A stretch of DNA of 64,000 bases from DASYLJ01 sp964432595 (GCA_964432595.1 CAYSOF010000012.1:115704-179703), one strand, 5' to 3'. Counted from the first letter of the stretch, positions 52,114-62,025 are shown. Numbers and translations: made by a program. The notes: generated from the letters alone by a model not told the origin.

Positions 52114-55100
52114 CGCCGAGCCCTCGCCCCCACGCCGTGCGGTCGTAGAAGCCCTCGACGAACACCGGCGGCACGCGGTAGCGGCCGCGGTTCGTCGGCT
52201 TGATGCGGTAGACGAAGCGTCGCGCCTGCGGCCCGACCGTGCCGTAGAAGACGACGCGGTCCTCCCGGACGTCGACGTACTCGGGACCCCAGACGTCGGC
52301 GCCGCCGCCGAGCGAGCGCCGCGTCGCGAGCGCGTCGGACGCGAGGTCCACCTCGAAGCCGCCGGGCAGCAGGTCGACGAGTGCGACGGAGCGCGTCTGA
52401 TCGTCGGTACCGCGCACCCAGACCACCACTTCGAGCTTCGACGCGATCGACGTCTGGGTGACGGCGTCGCCGCCCGGCGCCCGCAATTCGCGCCACACCT
52501 CGATGCCGTGCGCCGCCTTGTCGGCGGGCGGCTCGCGGTCGAAGCCGGCCTGCACGAGCTGATGATACAGCGCGGTATCGCCGCCGTGCGCGAAGCGGAT
52601 CGTCGTCGTGCCCTCGGGAACCGCGGCGCGGAGCACGGTGGCGCCCTCGGTCGGCAGCGGCTGCTGCCCCGCCCCCTGCATCCCGACGATCGTGACGCCC
52701 GCGGCGTCTGCCGGCGGCACGACCTGCGTGAAGGCGTCGAGGCCGAGGACGATCGTCGCCGCCGACAGCGTGTTGAACTTCGCCAGCTCGCCCGCGAGCG
52801 CGGCGAGGGCCGACGGGTCCACCGCGCGTGCCCGGTCGGGGAAATGCTTCGACAGGAGGTAGAGGACGAAGCCGCGCTCGGTGAGCTCGTCGTAGTAGTG
52901 CGTGAGATCGGGCTGGACGGGGCGGTCCAGCGACACGCCGTCGAGGAGCCGCTGCGCGTCCTGCGCGAGGTTCAGCTGCTGGAACGTCGCCGCGAGGAAC
53001 GCCGCCGCGAGATCGCCGCGCCACTGGTCGCGCGGCAGGGCGATCAGCGCGTCGCGGACGGCGCGCGCCTCCTTCGTCTTCACCTGGCCGCTGCGCGTAA
53101 CGAGGTACAGGCCGTACGCCGTCGCGCGCAGCGCCGGCAGGTCGGACGTGTCGCCGAGCTTCGCCACGAGGCCCTCGATCGCCCGGCGCAGCATGCCGTC
53201 CGGGATCGCGTGCCCGCGCGCGCGTGCCTCGAGCAGGAAGTGCGTGGCGTACGCGCTCAGGAAGGGATCGGTGTTGCCGTCGGCGTCCCAGATGCCGAAG
53301 CCGCCGTAGGCGTTCTGTCGCGCCTGCAGCGTGGCCACCGCGCGCGCGAGGCCCGGGCCGGTGCGCGACGGATCGACGCCGAGGTCGGCGCGGCCGGCCA
53401 GCACGACGCCGGGCAGCGCGCGGCTCACGACCTGCTCGGTGCAGCCGTGCGGATACTCGTCGAGATAGCGCACCAGGCCGGGCACGAGGCCGAGCGGACT
53501 CGTCGCCGCCGCCGCGGTGACCGTGCGCAGCTCGGAGAAGAGCACGCGGTCGACGGGCACCTCGACGGACCGGTCCGTCGTGACGCCGGTGGCGACCGTC
53601 GTCTGGAACGGCGACGCCGGGCGCACGCTCAGCTCGAGCGTCGCGCCGGCGGCGTGCGTGCCGGCGACGGCACGGAACGTTCCGCGCGCCGTGCCCGGAT
53701 GCCCGGTGACGCGGACGCGCCAGCGGACGACCGTGTCGCGGCCCTCGGCGATCTGCACCTGCTGCGTCGCCGGCGCGACGACCTCGAGGCCCGCGCTCGT
53801 GTCGAGCGACACGTCGACGGGCGCCGCCGGGCCGCCGGTCTCCATCGTGTTCGTGACGAGCGCCGTCGCCTCGAACTCGTCGCCCGGCGCGACGAAGTAC
53901 GGGAAGGTCGGCTGCACGACGAAGGGACCGCGCGCCAGCACCTTCTTCTCGGCGACACCGATCGCGCGCGCATTCACGGCGACGGCGACGACGCGTAGCG
54001 TGCCGTTGAACACGTCGGGCACGCGGTACTCGACGCTCCCCGCGCCCGCCGGCACGTCCATGATCCCCGACCAGTACGCCGTCGGCGGCTGGCCCTTGCG
54101 CTTGAACGGGTTCAGGTTGCCGGCGAGGAGCGCGTCCTGATCGCCGCCCGGCGCCGCCAGCGAGCGCACGACGTCGTACTCGGGCAGCAGGAGATCGAGG
54201 ATCTGCATGGTTTCGACGCCGAGCGCGCGCTTGCGGAAGAGGTACGAGAGCGGATCGGGCGTCTTCCAGCGCGCCACCTGCAGGATGCCCTCGTCGACCG
54301 CGAACACCACGAGCTTGGTCGGCTCGGGGACGGTCCAGCCGAGACGCAGCGGCTCGCCCGGCTGCACCGTGTCCGGGACGTCGAGCGTCACCTGCTGCGT
54401 GCGACGCGTGCGGCTCACGCGGAACGACGCCGCGCCGTTCGAGAGCGGGGACATGAAGACGTCGCGCGACGCGAGATCGCGGACGAAGCTCACGACGACG
54501 TAGCCGTTGCCCTCGAGCGTCTCCGGCACGCGGATGTGCTGCACCGTCGCGTTGCCGTCGCTCTGGAACCACGCCGCCGCGTAGACTTTGTCGCGCTCGA
54601 TCGTGATGAGCCCCGCGCCCGCGTACGGCGCGACGATCGACACCTCGACGTCCTCGCCCGGCTCGTAGTCGGTCTTGGCGAGCTTCACCTTGAGCTCGGC
54701 GTCGCGCTCCGCCTTGCCCGCGACGTTGCCCTCGCCCACGACCTCGAAGCCGATGCGGTTCACCTCCGTGCCCGCGCCGTCGCGCAGCACGTAGACGAAG
54801 CGGCCGGGCGCCGCGGTCGGCAGGCCGAGCGCGAGCGGCGTCGCACCGAGCGCCAGCGGCTGCGTGCCGCGCGAGATCTCCTTCTTGACCGACTGGTACG
54901 CGAGGAGCCCGCTCTCCTGGCGCACGAGCGTGTTCACGTACGTGATCTCGACGAGCTCGGCGGTGACGTCGTTGGTCGGAAACGGCTCCAGGCCCGGCCC
55001 CACGGCGACGATCTCGACGCGACGGGACGAATCCTTCTTCACGTAGTCGAGGTCGCCGTCGGCCTTCCACGCCACCAGATACGGCAGGGGCGACACGATG

Positions 55101-57817
55101 GCGCCCGCGTCGTTCGCGACGCTGCGGTTGCCTTCCGCCTCGAAGCCCTCGGCGAGGAAGCGCAGCTGATACGTCGCCCGCTCGAAGCGCTCGAGGTGCA
55201 GCTCGAACTCGGCCGTGCCGTCGTCGCCGGTCACGAGCTCGGCCAGCGTCTCCTCGACGCCCTGCTTCGCCGACAGCGGATCGAAGAAGCTCCAGTCGCG
55301 CCAGCGCGGGAACGAGACGGCGGCGGGCGAGAGGCGGAGCGTCCCCTTCACGCGGTTGCCGACCGCCGGCGTGCCGATCAGATTTCGCAGGCTGACGCGC
55401 GCGCGCAGGTCGTTCGGCGAGATCCACCCCGCGCTCGCCGGCGCGGAGAGGCGCGCGTCGATCGTCATGCGATCGGGCAGGAACTCCTCGACGCGGACGT
55501 TCGCCTGGCCGAGCACCACGCGCTTGTCGACGTCGCGCACGAGGACGAGCTGCACGCGATACGTGCCGGTCGGCGACGTGTCGAAGGTCGTGAAGCGATA
55601 GTCGCGGAAGCCGTCGGACGGCATCGTCACCGTCTCGCTGCGAATCTCGCGGTCGCGCGGATCGGTGACGACGATCTCGAGCGGCAGGCCGTCCGGCAGC
55701 GGCGTCCAGTCGAGCGACTTGACGATCACGCCGAGCGTCACCTGCTCGCCCGGACGATAGACGCCGCGGTCGGAGAACAGGAACGCCTGCAGCGACTCCT
55801 GCTGCCGGTCGTCGGTGAGCCCGCCGACGTCGTAGCGCGAGAGATCGATGTCGCGATCGTGGCGGTCGAAGGGCAGAAACGACAGGTCGCCGTCCTTCTG
55901 CACCACGTACGCGGTCGGCTCCTTCTCGCGCTCGAGGCCGTCGGTGCGCGGCAGCGTCGCGCGGCCACCCGCATCGGTCGTGCGCGACACCACCGGCACG
56001 CCGTTGCGCCCGAGGATCTGCACCTCGGCGCCGGCGACGGGCTGGCCGCTCGCGAGCGACATGACGAAGACGTCGTGCGTGCCGTCCTGCGCGTCCTTCA
56101 CGAGGAAGCCCAGGTCGGTGACGAGGACGATGCGGCGATCCTCGGCCTCGTCGATGGTCTCCTTCTTCTCCGGGTCCCATCCCGTCACCGTCAGCTGGAA
56201 GAGCCCGCGCGGCGGCGCCCCGCCGGAGAGCACCGTGCCGAAATCGATCGCTTCGTACTGCGGCTCCCCCGACGCCGGGGCGCCGAGTCCGCGTACCTCG
56301 CGGAACACCTCGGCCAGATCGAGGATGCCCAGGCTGCCCGCGAAGTACGGCTTCTGGAACTCGCCGCGCGTCTGCGACGCGAGATGCGCGATGCTGCCGG
56401 GCAGCAGGCGCGCGAGCTGGATCTCCATCGCGCCGAGGTTGCGCGCCATGACGGAGAGCTTGCGGTTTCCGGACAGCGCCAGGATGGCGCCCTCGTGCAT
56501 GATCGCGACGGTGCGCGGGAACTCCTCGACGGCGAGGACGGCCATGTACGGCTCGGCGAGCGGGAAGTCGCCGAACGCGCGCACGCCCTTCTCGATGCGC
56601 AGGTAGATCCATCGCCCGCCGGCCGCGTCGAAGCGGAACGTCTGCTCGCGCGCGTACTCGGGATCGCTCGGCAGCCAGCCCGGCTCGAGCCGCCGCGACT
56701 TCGCGAGCACCTCCGGCACGATCTCCGCCGGGTCGCTCCATGCCCACTCGGGGCGCTCCGGCTCGTCGCCGATCGCCGGCCGATCGCGCGGCAGCTCCCA
56801 CACGGTCACGTGGCCGCGCAGGTCCTCGACGCGCACCGGCGCGGTGAAGCGCAGCTGTGCGACGCGCTCCATGCGATGCCGGTCGTCGGTGGCGACCGCG
56901 GTCGACGCGTCGTCGACACGGAAGTACGTCCCGATGCTCGGGATCGCGACGACGGCGTCCATCGGATCGGCGGTCCCCTCGCCGCCGCGGGCCGCGAGCA
57001 CGCCCTCGTCGAGCGTCAGCTGGACGGCGCCCATGCGCTCGGGCAGCGCGATCGGCTCCGACTGCACCCAGGCCTTCGCGCCGATCTCGTCGTACGTCAC
57101 CTTGAAGCCGAGCGCGCGCGTGTCGCGGCCGTCGAAGCGCTGCTCGGGGTCGACGCGCATGCGCAGCGCGAGCCGCTGCTCCAGCGACGCCTTGTCGACC
57201 GGGTGGGTGAAGGCGAGCGTGACGACGGCGCGCTTGTTCTTGGGGTCGGTCGGGTCCTCCCAGAAGGCCGACCCGGCGACGGTCCCCGTCACCGGCGGCG
57301 CGCGGAACGCGATCTCCCGGCTCGCCACCAGCGCCTGCGGCGCCAGGAACGACGCCTGCATGTCGAGCCGGTAGCGCTGGCCGACGGGCCACTCGGCCGC
57401 CGGCGCGAAGACCAGGGTCGAGTCGGTCTCCCACCGCCACACGCCGGCGATCGGCGGCGTCACGGTGAAGCCGTCGGTGACGTCCTTGCCGATCCGGTCG
57501 AGCGGCGCGGCCGCCCCGGAGAACACGACGCGGAGCGGGTTCGGCGTCGCGTCCTTCACGAGCGGCGTGGGCGCCGGATCGAGGACGGTGACCGTCAGGT
57601 AGTCGGGCTGCGGGCGGTTGGCCAGCCAGTGCCGGAGGGCCAGGCCGCCGCCGACCAGGACCAGCAGCACGAGGGTACCGGTCCAGAATCGACGGGGCTC
57701 GCGCCGGCGGTACGCATCTGCGCTGACGAAGGGTCGTGCCGTGGCCCGAGCCCAGGGCGGCGGGGTCCAGTGGAACTCCCCGAGGAGCGCGCGGAGGAAT
57801 CGGCGGATGGTCGACAC
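52091..57817 (-). CDS. Bacterial alpha-2-macroglobulin (YfhM-like)
   Basis: A 1908-aa envelope protease-trap protein. The thioester motif CTEQ lies in EYPHGCTEQVVSRALP near residue 1459. MG domains precede, including DRGVYRPGEQVTLGVIVKSL; the alpha-macroglobulin and thioester-domain regions follow. Unlike E. coli YfhM it has no lipobox; instead a helix (FWTGTLVLLVLVGGGLALRHWLA) near residue 45 anchors it. It is thought to protect the periplasm from host or rival proteases, and the pbpC partner then repairs the wall. Start at 57817 lies 153 bp from the divergent histidine kinase. Confidence 0.94.
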   Translation of the reverse strand: MSTIRRFLRALLGEFHWTPPPWARATARPFVSADAYRRREPRRFWTGTLVLLVLVGGGLALRHWLANRPQPDYLTVTVLDPAPTPLVKDATPNPLRVVFSGAAAPLDRIGKDVTDGFTVTPPIAGVWRWETDSTLVFAPAAEWPVGQRYRLDMQASFLAPQALVASREIAFRAPPVTGTVAGSAFWEDPTDPKNKRAVVTLAFTHPVDKASLEQRLALRMRVDPEQRFDGRDTRALGFKVTYDEIGAKAWVQSEPIALPERMGAVQLTLDEGVLAARGGEGTADPMDAVVAIPSIGTYFRVDDASTAVATDDRHRMERVAQLRFTAPVRVEDLRGHVTVWELPRDRPAIGDEPERPEWAWSDPAEIVPEVLAKSRRLEPGWLPSDPEYAREQTFRFDAAGGRWIYLRIEKGVRAFGDFPLAEPYMAVLAVEEFPRTVAIMHEGAILALSGNRKLSVMARNLGAMEIQLARLLPGSIAHLASQTRGEFQKPYFAGSLGILDLAEVFREVRGLGAPASGEPQYEAIDFGTVLSGGAPPRGLFQLTVTGWDPEKKETIDEAEDRRIVLVTDLGFLVKDAQDGTHDVFVMSLASGQPVAGAEVQILGRNGVPVVSRTTDAGGRATLPRTDGLEREKEPTAYVVQKDGDLSFLPFDRHDRDIDLSRYDVGGLTDDRQQESLQAFLFSDRGVYRPGEQVTLGVIVKSLDWTPLPDGLPLEIVVTDPRDREIRSETVTMPSDGFRDYRFTTFDTSPTGTYRVQLVLVRDVDKRVVLGQANVRVEEFLPDRMTIDARLSAPASAGWISPNDLRARVSLRNLIGTPAVGNRVKGTLRLSPAAVSFPRWRDWSFFDPLSAKQGVEETLAELVTGDDGTAEFELHLERFERATYQLRFLAEGFEAEGNRSVANDAGAIVSPLPYLVAWKADGDLDYVKKDSSRRVEIVAVGPGLEPFPTNDVTAELVEITYVNTLVRQESGLLAYQSVKKEISRGTQPLALGATPLALGLPTAAPGRFVYVLRDGAGTEVNRIGFEVVGEGNVAGKAERDAELKVKLAKTDYEPGEDVEVSIVAPYAGAGLITIERDKVYAAAWFQSDGNATVQHIRVPETLEGNGYVVVSFVRDLASRDVFMSPLSNGAASFRVSRTRRTQQVTLDVPDTVQPGEPLRLGWTVPEPTKLVVFAVDEGILQVARWKTPDPLSYLFRKRALGVETMQILDLLLPEYDVVRSLAAPGGDQDALLAGNLNPFKRKGQPPTAYWSGIMDVPAGAGSVEYRVPDVFNGTLRVVAVAVNARAIGVAEKKVLARGPFVVQPTFPYFVAPGDEFEATALVTNTMETGGPAAPVDVSLDTSAGLEVVAPATQQVQIAEGRDTVVRWRVRVTGHPGTARGTFRAVAGTHAAGATLELSVRPASPFQTTVATGVTTDRSVEVPVDRVLFSELRTVTAAAATSPLGLVPGLVRYLDEYPHGCTEQVVSRALPGVVLAGRADLGVDPSRTGPGLARAVATLQARQNAYGGFGIWDADGNTDPFLSAYATHFLLEARARGHAIPDGMLRRAIEGLVAKLGDTSDLPALRATAYGLYLVTRSGQVKTKEARAVRDALIALPRDQWRGDLAAAFLAATFQQLNLAQDAQRLLDGVSLDRPVQPDLTHYYDELTERGFVLYLLSKHFPDRARAVDPSALAALAGELAKFNTLSAATIVLGLDAFTQVVPPADAAGVTIVGMQGAGQQPLPTEGATVLRAAVPEGTTTIRFAHGGDTALYHQLVQAGFDREPPADKAAHGIEVWRELRAPGGDAVTQTSIASKLEVVVWVRGTDDQTRSVALVDLLPGGFEVDLASDALATRRSLGGGADVWGPEYVDVREDRVVFYGTVGPQARRFVYRIKPTNRGRYRVPPVFVEGFYDRTAWGRGLGGEIVVGD

Positions 57818-57970
57818 GGGTCAGTGCGAGGTGTCGGACCGGGCGCGCGTGGCCATTCGAGCGCCTGCTGTCACGAAGCCGGCCGCGCTTCAAGAGCCGC
57901 GCCTCGAGCGCCGCATGGGGTCGGCGCGCTTCACGGCCGGCGCGTGGCCGTGGTACGCACGGCGAGCGTC

Positions 57971-59386
57971 ATGCGTCGCGAACGCCCCGAACGCAGCCTG
58001 CTCAGCCGGGGACTGCTGGTCCGTCGTACCCGCCTCGTCCTCCTGATGTGCATCGCCGGGGCGTCCACGTTCTCGGCCCTCGACCTGCTCGCCTGGCGTC
58101 CGGAGCTCCTGAACACCTTCCTCTTCAAGCTCTTCGGCATCTCGTCGGCGATCGTCGCGTTCGTCCTGATCGGCCGGCCGTGGGCGTTCCGCCGCGCGTG
58201 GGGGCTCTCCGTCCTCGTGATCTCGATCGGCTACCTGCTGACCGGCGCCGACCGCATCCTCTGTCACGGCGGCGAGTATCAGACGACGACGCTGCTCTTC
58301 GTCGGCGCCGCGCTCACGACGGGCGCGATCATGCCGTGGGGCGTGGTCGCGCAGCTCATCACCGTGGCCATCGCCGCGACGACGCTGACCGTCGCGGTGC
58401 TGCTGCACGACGGCTCGCTGGCGGCCGTGAATCGCGATCCGGCCACCGCGGTCGGGATCGCGCTGATGCTGTCGCTCGTCGCCGCCAACGAGGTGACGCG
58501 CTATCGCGTCCAGCTCCGCCGCGAGCTGCTGGAGCGCCGGCGCGCGCAGGTGGCCGTCGGCCGGCTCGCGGCGCGCCTCGAGCAGCGCGTGGCGGAGCGC
58601 ACGGTGGCGCTCGAGCAGGCGCACGCCGCGCTCAACCAGCATCAGGCGGAGCTGGCGCACGCGCTGCGGCTGCACACGGTGGGCGAGATGGCGGCGGCGC
58701 TCGCGCACGAGATCAATCAGCCCCTCTGCGCGATCACGAACTACGCGCAGGGCAGCGTGCAGCGGCTCCGCGCGGGCTCCGTCGATCCCGCCGCGCTCCG
58801 CACGGCGTTCGAGGAGATCGCGCGCGAGGGCCTGCGCGCGGGCGACATCATCCGCGGGCTGCGCAACCTCGTGCAGCGCGAGACCGCCGTGACGGACGCG
58901 GTCGACGTCAACGCGCTCGCCGCCGACGCGACACGGCTGCTCGAGCCGCAGGCGCGCACGCACGGCGTCACGGTGCGGTTCGAGCCGGCGACGTCGCTGC
59001 CGTCGATCCGCGCGGACGGCACCCAGATCGAGCAGGTCATGCTCAACCTGATGCTGAACGGCATGCAGGCCGCCGCGGGCCGCGACGACGGCCGGCGCGC
59101 GGTCGTCATCACGACGACGGTGCGTCACGACGCCATCGAGGTCGCCGTCGCCGACACCGGCCGCGGCTTCGACCCCGACGTCGGCGAGCGCATCTTCACG
59201 CCGTTCTTCACGACCAAGACACAGGGCCTCGGTCTCGGGCTCGCCATCAGCCGCTCCATCATCGAGTGCCACGGCGGGCATCTGTGGGCGACGTCGCGGC
59301 CCGGGACCGGCGCCACGTTCCGCTTCTCGCTGCCGCTGGATGCGTCCGCGGCGTCGTCGGACGGCGGGGCGGCGTTGTCGGCGTAG
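57971..59386 (+). CDS. Membrane sensor histidine kinase
   Basis: A 471-aa kinase. Residues ~20-175 hold five or six membrane helices that form the sensor. A coiled coil (RRELLERRRAQVAVGRLAARLE) leads to the H-box GEMAAALAHEINQPLCAI (His246) of the FixL/NtrB-like HisKA type, and the HATPase domain shows NLMLNGMQAA (N box), DTGRGFDP (G1), FTPFFTTK (F) and GLGLGLAIS (G2). There is no response regulator beside it, so it is an orphan kinase in this window. It is divergent from the alpha-2-macroglobulin gene. Confidence 0.93.
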   Translation: MRRERPERSLLSRGLLVRRTRLVLLMCIAGASTFSALDLLAWRPELLNTFLFKLFGISSAIVAFVLIGRPWAFRRAWGLSVLVISIGYLLTGADRILCHGGEYQTTTLLFVGAALTTGAIMPWGVVAQLITVAIAATTLTVAVLLHDGSLAAVNRDPATAVGIALMLSLVAANEVTRYRVQLRRELLERRRAQVAVGRLAARLEQRVAERTVALEQAHAALNQHQAELAHALRLHTVGEMAAALAHEINQPLCAITNYAQGSVQRLRAGSVDPAALRTAFEEIAREGLRAGDIIRGLRNLVQRETAVTDAVDVNALAADATRLLEPQARTHGVTVRFEPATSLPSIRADGTQIEQVMLNLMLNGMQAAAGRDDGRRAVVITTTVRHDAIEVAVADTGRGFDPDVGERIFTPFFTTKTQGLGLGLAISRSIIECHGGHLWATSRPGTGATFRFSLPLDASAASSDGGAALSA

Positions 59387-59409
59387 CGGCGGGGTGCGGT
59401 GGGGCCGCT

Positions 59410-60513
59410 CTAGGCCACCTCGCCCAACACCCACGCGGCCGTGTCTTCCGGCAGGTCGGGGATGTGCTGCATGAACTCGTGGACGTTGGCGCCCACCAGC
59501 GTGCCGCCGAGGTTGCCGGCGAGGAATTCGTGGTAGTGCGCGGCGACGCGCTCGCTGAGGAGGCCGCAGCGACGGAGGGTCGGGATCACGAAGCCCTGCA
59601 CGGGGCCCAGGCGACGGCCCTTCGACATGCCGCGCGTCAGCTCCTCGCGCTCGGACTGCAGCGACATGAAGAGCGCGGCGACGTCGATGCCGACCTCGGC
59701 CCAGCTCTCGAGCAGCGCGGCGAAGAGGCCCTGCTGGTTGCGGTTGTCGACGATGGTGCGCGCGGCTTCGAGCGCGAAGTCCTCGAGCTCCTCACGCTGC
59801 TCCTTGCCGAGCAGCGGCACGCAGCGCTCGACGTACTGCACGCCGTACGCGTGATGGCGCGACTCGTCGCGCGCCACGTACGTGAGCAGGTCCTTCAGCA
59901 GCGGCTCCTCGGTGAGGTTGCGCATCTCGCGGAAGCTGTAGAGCGCGAGGCCCTCGACGACGATCTGCATGCCGACGAGCTTCTTGAGCCAGTCGCCCGT
60001 CTCCAGCGTGCTGTCGAGGATGTGCTTCAGCGGCGGCGCGATGGGGCGCACGGCGTCGAGCTTTTCGATGTACTTGGCGAACACTTCGACGTGGCGCGCC
60101 TCGTCCATCGTCTGCGTCGCGGCGTAGAACTTCGCGTCGGTGTGCGGGACCGCGTTGACGAGCTGCGCCGCCACCATGAGCGCGCCCTGCTCGCCGTGGA
60201 GGAAGTTGCTCAGACGGAACGCCGCGGTGCGCTTGTGCAGCTCGAGCACCTTCTCCTCGTCGAGCGACTTCCAGTAGCTGCACTCGTGGATCGGGATCGC
60301 GGCGCCGAGCGGCGTCGTCGCGAACTTGCGGAGGTCGATGTCGCGATCCCAGTCGATGTCGCGCTCGGCCACCCACTGCGACTCGGCGCCCTTCACGTAG
60401 AGCCGGCGCAGCTCGTCGACCTCGGAATCGTAGTTCCACTGGTAGACGACCTCCATGGCCGTCCCGAGACCGGGCTCCTGCGTGGGGGTCTCGAGGCTGA
60501 AGTCGCGGCTCAT
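59410..60513 (-). CDS. Ferritin-like (R2/AurF-like) diiron oxygenase family protein
   Basis: A 367-aa protein with a large helical diiron fold. Candidate ligands: FLHGEQGAL, MDEARHVEVF, QIVVEGLALYSF and ARDESRHHAYG, i.e. two ExxH motifs and further Glu. It resembles AurF/p-aminobenzoate N-oxygenase-like and R2-like proteins, so oxidation of an amine, aldehyde or lipid is plausible. ATG 60513 overlaps the stop of the GntR gene. The two genes form an operon with the regulator first. Substrate unknown. Confidence 0.85.
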   Translation of the reverse strand: MSRDFSLETPTQEPGLGTAMEVVYQWNYDSEVDELRRLYVKGAESQWVAERDIDWDRDIDLRKFATTPLGAAIPIHECSYWKSLDEEKVLELHKRTAAFRLSNFLHGEQGALMVAAQLVNAVPHTDAKFYAATQTMDEARHVEVFAKYIEKLDAVRPIAPPLKHILDSTLETGDWLKKLVGMQIVVEGLALYSFREMRNLTEEPLLKDLLTYVARDESRHHAYGVQYVERCVPLLGKEQREELEDFALEAARTIVDNRNQQGLFAALLESWAEVGIDVAALFMSLQSEREELTRGMSKGRRLGPVQGFVIPTLRRCGLLSERVAAHYHEFLAGNLGGTLVGANVHEFMQHIPDLPEDTAAWVLGEVA

Positions 60514-61277
60514 CGTACGGCTCCCTTCGTCGTGGCGGGCGTGGATTTCGTCTCGGGGTTGCCCAGCAGCCACACGAGCTGCTGGAGCGCGGCGATCGCG
60601 GCGTCGTCGCGGCCGGCGTCGATGGCGGCGAGACAGACGTCGATGACGGGCACGGCGCGGCCGGGGTCGCGCTTCAACCGGCGGCGCGCCTCGGCGAGCG
60701 GCGGCTGAGCGAGGAACTCGACGAACCGGCGCGCGACCATCGGCCAGATGCGGTTGCGGGTCATGTCGGCGAGGTGGACGAGGAGCGCGCGTCCCGCGGC
60801 GAAGCGCTCCTCCAGGTCGGCGGAGTCGTCGGCCATACGGTCGCGCAGCTCACGAATCGGCGCGACGTCGGCGGGCTGGTGACGGACGATCGCGAGCCGC
60901 ACCATCTCCAGCAGCAGCGGCAGCGTGACCTCGCCGAGCTCGCCGAGCAGCGCGGCGTCGACCCGCCCGCCGTGGAAGATCATCGGGCCGAGCACCGAGA
61001 ACGACGCCTCGGCCAGCGGCTGGACGCGCGCTCCGTCGCCCTGGCGGACGGTGACGAGCCCGAGGCCCTCGAGCACCTTGATGGCCTCGCGCACCGACGT
61101 GCGGTTCACGCGGAACTCGAGCGCCAGCTCGCGCTCGGGCGGCAGCTTGCGGCCGGCGGGGAAGCGGCCGTCGAGGATCGCGTCTCGGAGCTGGTCGGCG
61201 ACGTCCTCGTGCAGCCGGCGTCGCGCGGGCGGGCGGAACGGAACCAGCGTGGAGGGCGTCGTCGGCCGCGTCGTCAC
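60510..61277 (-). CDS. GntR/FadR-family transcriptional regulator
   Basis: A 255-aa regulator with winged helix at residues ~20-90 (HEDVADQLRDAILDGRFPAG, ELALEFRVNRTSVREAIKVL) and an all-helical FCD/FadR-type ligand domain. It starts at GTG 61277, with a promoter and operator immediately before it. The stop overlaps the ATG of the diiron protein, which it probably controls. Confidence 0.92.
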   Translation of the reverse strand: MTTRPTTPSTLVPFRPPARRRLHEDVADQLRDAILDGRFPAGRKLPPERELALEFRVNRTSVREAIKVLEGLGLVTVRQGDGARVQPLAEASFSVLGPMIFHGGRVDAALLGELGEVTLPLLLEMVRLAIVRHQPADVAPIRELRDRMADDSADLEERFAAGRALLVHLADMTRNRIWPMVARRFVEFLAQPPLAEARRRLKRDPGRAVPVIDVCLAAIDAGRDDAAIAALQQLVWLLGNPETKSTPATTKGAVR

Positions 61278-61279
61278 GC

Positions 61280-61313
61280 GGACCAGTTACCCAGTGGTCC
61301 AACCAATTGTCAA
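61280..61313 (-). promoter_or_regulatory. Promoter and candidate operator of the GntR/diiron operon
   Basis: On the minus strand, a perfect -35 TTGACA lies at 61313-61308. A weak -10 GTAACT follows 17 bp later (61290-61285). The inverted repeat GGACCA/TGGTCC (61280-61300, 9-bp spacer) overlaps the -10. The GTG start falls about 8 bp after the -10, suggesting a leaderless transcript. Consistent with autoregulation; inferred. Confidence 0.5.
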
Positions 61314-61747
61314 GCCGCAAACACCGGCGAGAGGGCGACGCGCATCAGGAGCGGGATGAGCAGCCCCAGGGCGAGGAGCAGTCCGGCCATCACCATGCCG
61401 AGGACCCCCAGGCGCCGGGCGGCCTGCCCGGCGATCACGCGAGTGTCGCGCACGACGCGCATGCCCTGCGGCGGCCAGCGGCCTTCGTCGCGCACCCGTC
61501 GCGCCAGCCGATAGACGTGCAGCGCGCCCATCAACGCCAGCGCGCCGATCCCGATGGTCGCGACGCGCAACCCGCGTTCGGCCTGCTCCGCCGCGGCCGA
61601 CGGCGACTCGCGGCCGAGCGCCTCGAGCGAGTCGCGCCACACGCCGACCCCGATGAACCCGCCCAGGATGGCGGCGGCCACCACCGCGACGACGACGCCC
61701 GCGTGCCGCCGCAGCACCGGATCCGCGCGAACGACCGGATCGGCCAT
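61310..61747 (-). CDS. Small membrane protein of unknown function
   Basis: A 145-aa protein with three hydrophobic segments (AGVVVAVVAAAILGGFIGVGVW; VATIGIGALALMGALHVY; VLGMVMAGLLLALGLLIPLLM). No family recognised. ATG 61747 overlaps the stop of the DUF2007 gene upstream, so they are coupled. The 3' end overlaps the GntR promoter by 4 bp. Confidence 0.7.
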   Translation of the reverse strand: MADPVVRADPVLRRHAGVVVAVVAAAILGGFIGVGVWRDSLEALGRESPSAAAEQAERGLRVATIGIGALALMGALHVYRLARRVRDEGRWPPQGMRVVRDTRVIAGQAARRLGVLGMVMAGLLLALGLLIPLLMRVALSPVFAA

Positions 61748-61956
61748 CACCCCAGCAGATTGGCCCGCCGAAGCAGGACCCGCGCGGTATCGAGCTCGTC
61801 GGCGGGCACGAGCACCCGCACGCCCTCGTCGACGCGCGGGACGAGATTCGCGTGCTCGTTCTCCAGCACGAAGGTGACGTCGGCCGCGGCGAGGATCGAT
61901 CGGGCGAGCGCGATGGTCCCCAGGTTGGCCGTCGTCAGGACGGGGATCATGGACAT
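61747..61956 (-). CDS. DUF2007 small protein
   Basis: A 69-aa protein matching the DUF2007 pattern (TTANLGTIALARSILAAADVTFVLENEHA, VRVLVPADELDTARVLL), a ferredoxin-like small domain described as a putative signal-transducing protein. It is the first gene of a two-gene unit with the membrane protein. Start at 61950 is also possible. Confidence 0.8.
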   Translation of the reverse strand: MSMIPVLTTANLGTIALARSILAAADVTFVLENEHANLVPRVDEGVRVLVPADELDTARVLLRRANLLG

Positions 61957-62025
61957 CCCTTGCGCTACCCCGCCCGGGCCGTGGCGTCCACCCCGACCTC
62001 GACACCGCTACCGGCGATGGCTCTT

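Noticed and set aside
52110..57893. A 1927-codon open frame on the same strand as the alpha-2-macroglobulin, other frame
   Set aside because: The in-frame macroglobulin has CTEQ and MG domains; the shifted frame is Arg/Ala-rich with no motif.
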